Below, in pieces: positions 7,674 through 12,453 of a stretch of 12,453 nucleotides of DNA. Position 1 is the stretch's first letter. Each line of letters begins with the position of its first letter. This stretch comes from Actinomycetota bacterium (lineage in GTDB: Bacteria; Actinomycetota; Acidimicrobiia; Acidimicrobiales; Aldehydirespiratoraceae). Location: positions 1 through 12,453 of the forward strand of contig JAAXHB010000007.1 in the NCBI GenBank assembly GCA_012271125.1, read 5' to 3'. The notes under the pieces are model-generated. The model worked only from the letters and a program-made list of their open reading frames with translations. It had not been told where the DNA came from and ran no database searches. The position numbers and the translations under genes are program-made.

Positions 7674-8243
7674 ATGTCAATAGCGGACGACCAAGGAGAC
7701 GATTCTTCTGACGAACTAGACATCGTTGATGATATGGACTCAATTGACCCCTCGGACCCTAGACAAATTATTGGGGTTGTAGTCCAAGCAATAGAGAGTC
7801 GTACACAGGCGTTCAGTTACTCGGGGCCGTTACCTCCCGCGTCGGAATTCGCCAAATATGAAAACACGTTGCCCGGTGCCGCTGACCGAATACTGAAGTT
7901 AGCTGAAACCGGATCTGCTCATGGTATTGCAATGGACACACGTAACCAAGATCGCATGGATCGGGTGCTGGAGAAATCCCACGAAGCCAATATGTCTCGC
8001 ATTGGGGGAGCCACTAAGTCGGTAGCCCGCGGCCATAACAACAGTATTGTCGTCTCGCTAGCAACACTAGCTACAGCATGTGTGTTCGCTCTGGTCGGTA
8101 TTGAGTGGCCTGCCAGTTTGGTAGGGGTGGGGCCTGTCGCAGCACTTGTTGGAGCTTTCTTTTGGTATCGCCGCATGCAAGTTGACATCACTGCACAAGA
8201 ATCGTTACCCACACCCCCTGATGCTCTTGCCCCCAAGACCTAA
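7674..8243 (+). CDS. DUF2335-type predicted membrane protein
   Basis: The 189-residue protein has an acidic N-terminus (residues 5-30, many Asp and Glu). It is followed by the motif I associate with DUF2335 membrane proteins, SGPLPPASEFAKYENTLPGA (residues 50-69), then DRILKLAE. A polar, probably helical segment rich in Arg, Asp and Glu spans residues 86-120. Two hydrophobic segments at about 124-142 and 147-165 are joined by a short loop containing Trp, and an RR pair follows, so a C-terminal membrane hairpin with a large cytoplasmic N-terminal part is likely. The biochemical function of the family is unknown to me. The ATG at 7674 has no convincing Shine-Dalgarno sequence; the close upstream gene may supply ribosomes. 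An in-frame ATG at 7734 is a poorer alternative because it also lacks a site. Codon use resembles the preceding small gene rather than the flanking genes. Confidence 0.8.
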   Translation: MSIADDQGDDSSDELDIVDDMDSIDPSDPRQIIGVVVQAIESRTQAFSYSGPLPPASEFAKYENTLPGAADRILKLAETGSAHGIAMDTRNQDRMDRVLEKSHEANMSRIGGATKSVARGHNNSIVVSLATLATACVFALVGIEWPASLVGVGPVAALVGAFFWYRRMQVDITAQESLPTPPDALAPKT

Positions 8244-8266
8244 CCCCCGCCCCCTAACTCCATTTT

Positions 8267-8296
8267 CTAGCTAGCCCCTGAGGGTGCTAGCGGTAG
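8267..8296 (+). other. Strong hairpin upstream of prfA
   Basis: Two copies of the self-complementary hexamer GCTAGC (8270-8275 and 8286-8291) flank CCC-TGA-GGG. Nine base pairs can form, with a 3-base loop and one bulged T at 8285. CTA at 8267-8269 and TAG at 8294-8296 can extend the stem past a two-base bulge. No T-run follows, so it is not a canonical intrinsic terminator on the + strand. It ends 11-16 bases before the GTG start of prfA and could act as a leader structure, a protein-binding palindrome or a weak terminator for the small-gene unit. Confidence 0.5.
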
Positions 8297-8306
8297 CCTC
8301 AAATCG

Positions 8307-9365
8307 GTGCTAACCGATGGAGTTTCAGGCTTCCAAGACGAGCTTCGCGACGTAGAAGCACGCCTCGGCGACCCCGCCGTCCAACAAGATCCAAGCCAAC
8401 TCGCCGAGCTCGGCAGACGCTTCAAACAGCTTGACGAAATAGTCACCGTCGGCACACGCCTGCGCTCCCTTGAAGCGGACCTCGAAGAAGCCCGTCAAAT
8501 GTTCACAGCCACTTCCGATAGCAACGAACGCAATGAAATGCGTGACATGGTCACCGAACTAGAGCACTCTGTAGAACAAGACTCCGAAACTCTCCGACAA
8601 CTGCTTTTACCCAAAGACCCTAACGAAGACCGCAACGTCATCATCGAAATCCGCGGCACCGCCGGCGGCGAAGAAGCAAACCTTTTCGCCCGCGACCTTT
8701 ACGACATGTACCAAGGCTTTGCCAAACGTCAAGGCTGGAAACTCGAACGTCTCTCCGCCTCCGCCTCAGACATGGGTGGCTTCACCGAAATAAGCGGTCT
8801 GATTTCCGGTGAAGGAGCCTGGACTCGTATGCGTCACGAAGCCGGCCCCCATCGAGTGCAACGCATTCCCGTAACCGAATCCCAAGGACGAGTCCACACC
8901 AGCGCCGCCACCGTCGCTGTCCTGCCCGAAGCCGCCGAAGTCGACGTAGAACTCGACGAAACCGACCTCCAAGTCGACGTCTACCGCTCCTCTGGCCCAG
9001 GCGGCCAGTCCGTCAACACCACAGACTCCGCGGTTCGCATCACCCACATTCCTACGGGCATTGTCGTATCAATGCAAGACGAAAAATCCCAACTCCAGAA
9101 CAAGCAAAAAGCGCTGCGGGTGCTGCGTTCTCGCCTTCTCAAGGCCGAACAGGACAAGGCGGCAGCCGAAGCTTCCGACATGCGTCGCGACCAAGTCCGC
9201 AGCGGCGACCGCTCAGAGAAAATCCGCACCTACAACCACAAGGAAAACCGTGTCACCGACCACCGCATCGGGTTAACCCTCTACAAGCTGGACCGCGTCC
9301 TCGCCGGCGAACTCGAAGAAATCAGCGACGCTCTCATCCAAGCCGAACAACGCGACCTCCTTTGA
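8307..9365 (+). CDS. prfA: Peptide chain release factor 1
   Basis: RF1 recognises UAA and UAG stop codons in the ribosomal A site and triggers peptidyl-tRNA hydrolysis. The 352-residue length matches the family. Visible landmarks are an N-terminal helical domain (about 1-100), the class-I core RGTAGGEEANLFARDLY (116-132), the tripeptide anticodon region PVT (188-190) within RIPVTESQGRVHTSAATVAV, which is the RF1-type P-x-T rather than the RF2 SPF, and the catalytic GGQ loop SGPGGQSVNTTDSAV (229-243). The C-terminus has the expected RTYNHKENRVTDHR. The GTG start at 8307 places the first helix correctly, but no clear Shine-Dalgarno sequence precedes it. The gene overlaps prmC by 4 bp, and the PrmC enzyme modifies Gln234 of this protein. 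Confidence 0.98.
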   Translation: MLTDGVSGFQDELRDVEARLGDPAVQQDPSQLAELGRRFKQLDEIVTVGTRLRSLEADLEEARQMFTATSDSNERNEMRDMVTELEHSVEQDSETLRQLLLPKDPNEDRNVIIEIRGTAGGEEANLFARDLYDMYQGFAKRQGWKLERLSASASDMGGFTEISGLISGEGAWTRMRHEAGPHRVQRIPVTESQGRVHTSAATVAVLPEAAEVDVELDETDLQVDVYRSSGPGGQSVNTTDSAVRITHIPTGIVVSMQDEKSQLQNKQKALRVLRSRLLKAEQDKAAAEASDMRRDQVRSGDRSEKIRTYNHKENRVTDHRIGLTLYKLDRVLAGELEEISDALIQAEQRDLL

Positions 9366-10228
9366 CAGCCACCATTTCTTGGCAAACCGTCTACAAAGAC
9401 GCCATAACGCAACTCGCTAATTTTGAATCCCCAGAAGTTGACGCACGCCGCCTAGTTGAAGCAGCAGCAGGCATCGAACCTTCTGAGTTTCATAGCACTC
9501 TCAACAGCCAACCCACCACCCGTGCTATGGCGCATTTTGACCAGATGCTTGCCCGGCGCTGCCAGGGTGAACCACTTCAATATGTAGTCGGCAGATGGGC
9601 ATTTCGTGAACTCGACCTGCTTGTGGACAAGCGAGTGCTCATTCCACGCCCTGAAACCGAAATTCTTGTCGGCCACGCCATCACTGAAACCAACCGCCTT
9701 AGCGCCCCCACTGTCCTTGACCTCGGTACCGGCACCGGTGCCATCGCCCTATCAGTTGCTTTCGAATGCCCCCACAGCCAAGTCATTGCTGCTGACATCT
9801 CCGAAGATGCCCTAGCAGTAGCACGAGCCAACCTTGCCGGCATCGGCAAAGCCGCCACTCGTGTAACGCTCCTACAAGGCGACTGGTTCAACGCCCTCGA
9901 TCCCTCCTTGCCCGCCGAAATTGACCTAGGCGAAATAGACCTAATCGTTTCCAACCCCCCCTATATCGCCAATCATGAAACTCTCCCCGATGTAGTCGCC
10001 AACCACGAACCTTCGCTAGCCCTCCGTGCCGGCGACGACGGCACCGAGCATCTACGTCACATCGTCACCGGATCCCGCAGTTGGCTTAAACCATCAGGTG
10101 TTGTCTTGCTCGAAATGGCACCCCACCAGATTTCCCAACTCAGCGACCACGCCCAAGCATCCGGTTTCTCTACCGAAATCCACCCCGACCTCGCCGGTCA
10201 CGACCGCATCCTCATCTGCCGTCTATGA
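9362..10228 (+). CDS. prmC: Peptide chain release factor N5-glutamine methyltransferase
   Basis: PrmC transfers a methyl group from S-adenosylmethionine to the GGQ glutamine of release factors, raising termination efficiency. The 288 residues show an N-terminal helical substrate-binding part with GEPLQYVVG (69-77) and RPETE (96-100). The Rossmann methyltransferase domain carries the SAM loop DLGTGTGAIAL (120-130), and the active-site NPPY lies at 198-201 within IVSNPPYIA. The start is TTG at 9362, overlapping the prfA stop by 4 bp (TTGA). This fits translational coupling with its substrate's gene, and there is no separate ribosome binding site. The stop overlaps the next start in ATGA. Length and motifs are complete. 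Confidence 0.97.
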   Translation: MTATISWQTVYKDAITQLANFESPEVDARRLVEAAAGIEPSEFHSTLNSQPTTRAMAHFDQMLARRCQGEPLQYVVGRWAFRELDLLVDKRVLIPRPETEILVGHAITETNRLSAPTVLDLGTGTGAIALSVAFECPHSQVIAADISEDALAVARANLAGIGKAATRVTLLQGDWFNALDPSLPAEIDLGEIDLIVSNPPYIANHETLPDVVANHEPSLALRAGDDGTEHLRHIVTGSRSWLKPSGVVLLEMAPHQISQLSDHAQASGFSTEIHPDLAGHDRILICRL

Positions 10229-10845
10229 CCCGTATTCAGCCTGTCTCTAGTCCTGAAGTAGCAGAAGAAGCTCTCGCACACCTCACTAGGGGAGAGGTCA
10301 TAGTCGTACCAACAGACACCGTTTATGGTCTCGCCGCCGTCGCCGAATCCACCGCAATCTCCAAGCTTTATGACCTCAAGCAGCGCCCCGAAGATATGGC
10401 AATCGCCGTACTCGCCAGCTCCATCGAATCCGCAGCAGACCTCATAACCATCACCCACCAAGTCCAAGTCCTCGCAGACGCCTTCTGGCCCGGCCCGCTG
10501 ACAATTGTCGCCCACAGCACCCCTACAGCCCCCGCCAACCTCGGCAAACAAACCGCCGCAACCATCGGCGTCCGCGTCCCTGCCGATGACTTCATCCAAG
10601 CTCTCACCGCTAGTAGCCCCCTAGCAGTCACAAGTGCCAACCTCCACGGCCAGCCAACCCCGCCAACAGCTCAAGAAGTCGCAGACCTATTCCCAGACAT
10701 ACCCCTAGTCATCGACGCTGGAACACTAGACAACGAAGCCTCCACCGTTGTCGACGCCACCCAAACCCCTCCCCAAATCCTCCGCCCCGGCCCCCTTACC
10801 TCAGAGGACATCCAAAACATCTACAGGCGTAAAATGTCATGGTGA
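10225..10845 (+). CDS. tsaC: L-threonylcarbamoyladenylate synthase (TsaC/Sua5/YwlC family)
   Basis: The enzyme makes threonylcarbamoyl-AMP from threonine, bicarbonate and ATP, the first step of the t6A37 modification of ANN-decoding tRNAs in the cytoplasm. The 206 residues correspond to the short form without the extra C-terminal Sua5 domain. Family motifs in order are PTDTVYGL (29-36), KQRPED (52-57), WPGPLT (88-93), GVRVP (115-119), VTSAN (135-139), ASTVVD (172-177) and LRPG (186-189). The ATG at 10225 overlaps the prmC stop by 4 bp (ATGA), so re-initiation by coupled ribosomes is likely. The 3' end overlaps rpiB. The + strand is very C-rich here, as in the rest of the cluster. I see no missing key residue. 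Confidence 0.96.
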   Translation: MTRIQPVSSPEVAEEALAHLTRGEVIVVPTDTVYGLAAVAESTAISKLYDLKQRPEDMAIAVLASSIESAADLITITHQVQVLADAFWPGPLTIVAHSTPTAPANLGKQTAATIGVRVPADDFIQALTASSPLAVTSANLHGQPTPPTAQEVADLFPDIPLVIDAGTLDNEASTVVDATQTPPQILRPGPLTSEDIQNIYRRKMSW

Positions 10846-11276
10846 AGATTGCGGTCGGTTCCGATCATGGCGGCTTTGAGCTCAAGCAGGCACTAGCAGA
10901 CCACTTGCGCAACGCCGGCCATGAAGTAACCGATTTGGGTACCAATTCAAGCGACTCCGTGGACTACCCCGATTTTGGTGTAAAAGTCGGCGAAGCCGTA
11001 GCAAACGGCACTGCCGACGCCGGCGTCGCGGTGTGTGGCAGCGGTATTGGTATTGCGATGGCTGCTAACAAGGTCAGCGGCGTGCGTGCCGCAAACATTT
11101 ACGACGTAACTTCCGCACGTTTGTCTCGTGAACACAACAACGCCAACGTCGCCTGCTTCGGAGAACGCCTTGTCGGTGCACAAACCGCCCAGGATGCCCT
11201 CGACGTGTGGCTCGCGACTGATTTCGAAGCCGGCGGACGTCACGAACGCCGTGTCGCTCAGCTCAATAACCTCTAA
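10839..11276 (+). CDS. rpiB: Ribose-5-phosphate isomerase B
   Basis: RpiB interconverts ribose 5-phosphate and ribulose 5-phosphate in the non-oxidative pentose phosphate pathway. The 145-residue RpiB/LacAB fold shows the N-terminal GSDHGGFELK (7-16, His10), YPDFG (43-47), the catalytic region VCGSGIGIAMAANK (65-78, Cys66) and SREHNNANV (96-104, His99). The active-site Cys is present, unlike in mycobacterial RpiB, where it is absent. Two starts are possible: ATG at 10839 (protein MVKIAVGSDH, 7-bp overlap with tsaC) or GTG at 10842 (protein MKIAVGSDH, 4-bp GTGA overlap). The second matches the usual family N-terminus and the overlap style of this cluster. The coordinates given use the ATG. A true LacA/B galactose-6-phosphate isomerase is unlikely in this housekeeping context. 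Confidence 0.95.
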   Translation: MVKIAVGSDHGGFELKQALADHLRNAGHEVTDLGTNSSDSVDYPDFGVKVGEAVANGTADAGVAVCGSGIGIAMAANKVSGVRAANIYDVTSARLSREHNNANVACFGERLVGAQTAQDALDVWLATDFEAGGRHERRVAQLNNL

Positions 11277-11290
11277 ATCCCTCTACTACT

Positions 11291-11295
11291 AGGAG
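11291..11295 (+). promoter_or_regulatory. Ribosome binding site AGGAG for glyA
   Basis: AGGAG lies 5 bases before the ATG at 11301, in the 24-bp gap after rpiB. It fixes the glyA start and gives this gene independent initiation, in contrast to the coupled genes before it. The gap is too short for a separate terminator and full promoter, so glyA is probably on the same transcript. Confidence 0.85.
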
Positions 11296-11300
11296 CACTT

Positions 11301-12453
11301 ATGGCATGGCCCGCTGTTGATAATTCGGTCTCCGAGCTAATCCGCGCCGAGATCGAGCGTCAGAACACGACTTTGCAGCTCATACCGTCGGAAAACTTCG
11401 CCAGCCCAGCGGTGATGGAAGCCACCGGCTCGGTTTTCACGAACAAATACAGCGAGGGCTACCCAGGCAAGCGCTATTACGGCGGCAACATGGTCGTCGA
11501 CGAGGTCGAAGAGCTTGCCCGCACCTCAGCTTGTCGTCTCTTTGGTGCCGACCATGCCAACGTACAGCCGCATGCTGGTGCTGTCGCCAACATGGGCGCA
11601 TATCAAGGGTTGCTCGAACCCGGCGACACTGTGCTCGGCATGAGTCTCGACCATGGCGGACACCTCACCCACGGTTCGCCGGTCAATTTTTCCGGCAATC
11701 TTTATCACTTTGTGTCCTACGGCGTAACCGCTTCTGATGAATACATCGACATGGATCAAGTCCGTGACCAGGCGCTCGAGCATCGCCCCAAGCTGATCGT
11801 CGCCGGTGCCACCGCTTATCCAAGGATTATCCACGCCGAACCGTTCCGTGCTATCGCTGATGAGGTCGGCGCGCTGTTGATGTTCGACACTGCCCACATC
11901 GCCGGACTCATCGCTGGTGGCGTCCACCCCAACCCGATGAACAACGTCGACGTCATGACTTTCACGACCCATAAGACCTTGCGCGGCCCCCGTGGCGGTG
12001 CCATTCTTTGCAGCGAACAACACGCCGCTGCTATTGACAAGGCAATTTTCCCCGGCATTCAAGGCGGCCCGCTTGATCATGCCATCGCCGCCAAAGCCGT
12101 TGCTTTTGCTGAGGCAGCTACTTCGGATTTTGCCGACTATTCCAAGCGTGTCGTCGCCAACGCCGCGGCGCTAGCTAAGGCACTCGCCGAGCAAGGTTTC
12201 CGTCTTGTTTCCGGCGGCACCGACAACCATCTTCTGCTTGTTGACCTGCGGGCTTTTGACGAGGACTTGACCGGTAAAGAGGCCCAAGCCACGCTCGACG
12301 ACGCCGGCATCAGCCTCAACAAGAACACCGTTCCTAACGACCCCCGCTCGCCGTTTATTACTTCTGGTATTCGCCTCGGCACTCCAGCGGTGACAACTCA
12401 GGGCATGGACGAAGCCGACATGTCACAAGTCGCCGATTTGATTGCTCGTGCCT
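11301..12453 (+). CDS. glyA: Serine hydroxymethyltransferase (3' partial)
   Basis: SHMT is a PLP enzyme that converts serine and tetrahydrofolate to glycine and 5,10-methylene-tetrahydrofolate, the main one-carbon source. The frame is open to the right edge, giving 384 residues, about 90% of a typical 415-430. Motifs visible are NKYSEGYPGKRYYGGN, the PLP phosphate region NVQPHAGAVAN (Ala92 and Val95 where SGSQ or SGAQ is common), the Asp loop MFDTAHIAGL, the cofactor lysine in FTTHKTLRGPRGG (Lys225), FPGIQGGPLDH, and the C-terminal SGIRLGTPAVTTQGM. The ATG at 11301 has an AGGAG site. Codon use is less C-biased than upstream, with many G- and T-ending codons (TCG, CTT, GCT). The gene order rpiB-glyA after prfA-prmC-tsaC resembles a conserved arrangement known from Gram-positive bacteria. 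Confidence 0.97.
   Translation, partial: MAWPAVDNSVSELIRAEIERQNTTLQLIPSENFASPAVMEATGSVFTNKYSEGYPGKRYYGGNMVVDEVEELARTSACRLFGADHANVQPHAGAVANMGAYQGLLEPGDTVLGMSLDHGGHLTHGSPVNFSGNLYHFVSYGVTASDEYIDMDQVRDQALEHRPKLIVAGATAYPRIIHAEPFRAIADEVGALLMFDTAHIAGLIAGGVHPNPMNNVDVMTFTTHKTLRGPRGGAILCSEQHAAAIDKAIFPGIQGGPLDHAIAAKAVAFAEAATSDFADYSKRVVANAAALAKALAEQGFRLVSGGTDNHLLLVDLRAFDEDLTGKEAQATLDDAGISLNKNTVPNDPRSPFITSGIRLGTPAVTTQGMDEADMSQVADLIARA

Noticed and set aside
11526..12080. Antisense open frame of 184 residues within glyA
   Set aside because: It lies fully inside the well-supported glyA coding region on the other strand and has no family features.

Overview
The window is a high-GC bacterial chromosome segment in which every gene I can support lies on the + strand. 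The gene string prfA-prmC-tsaC-rpiB-glyA, the high GC, the GTG and TTG starts and the protein style point to an actinobacterium. Acidimicrobiia or a relative is my guess from protein style only; no rRNA or other marker is present to fix it.

Layout. (1) Positions 1-7299 are the 3' part of one giant gene, whose start lies upstream of the window. It encodes at least 2432 residues made almost entirely of tandem Ig/cadherin-like beta-sandwich repeats: one partial and 25 complete units of 87-113 residues. They resemble bacterial Big_9/cadherin-like domains, but each complete unit carries a cysteine pair (NDxC-x3-6-C) where the usual families have an Asp-rich loop. The protein is Thr/Ala/Asp/Val-rich and poor in Lys and Arg, and it stops exactly at the end of the last repeat. 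It is most likely a very long secreted or surface fibre or adhesin. (2) Positions 7300-8243 hold two small genes with less C-biased codon use: an unrecognised 94-residue protein and, 11 bp later, a DUF2335-type membrane protein. (3) Positions 8244-8306 are a short C-rich gap with a strong hairpin. (4) Positions 8307-11276 are a compact, overlapping cluster: prfA (release factor 1), prmC (methylates the GGQ glutamine of release factors), tsaC (threonylcarbamoyl-AMP synthase for tRNA t6A) and rpiB (ribose-5-phosphate isomerase B). (5) glyA (serine hydroxymethyltransferase) starts at 11301 behind a clear ribosome binding site and runs off the right edge.

How the genes fit together: the right half is housekeeping. 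PrmC acts directly on the product of prfA, TsaC supports decoding accuracy, and RpiB and GlyA feed pentose and one-carbon metabolism. The 4-7 bp overlaps suggest translational coupling. The giant gene and the two small genes are accessory in character and sit just upstream.

The most noteworthy item is the giant repeat protein: the cysteine pair in every repeat, the alternation of two repeat subtypes, signs of a 12-repeat higher-order duplication, and a single repeat carrying an EF-hand-like Asp loop. I saw no rRNA, tRNA, CRISPR array, insertion sequence, integrase or convincing intrinsic terminator.
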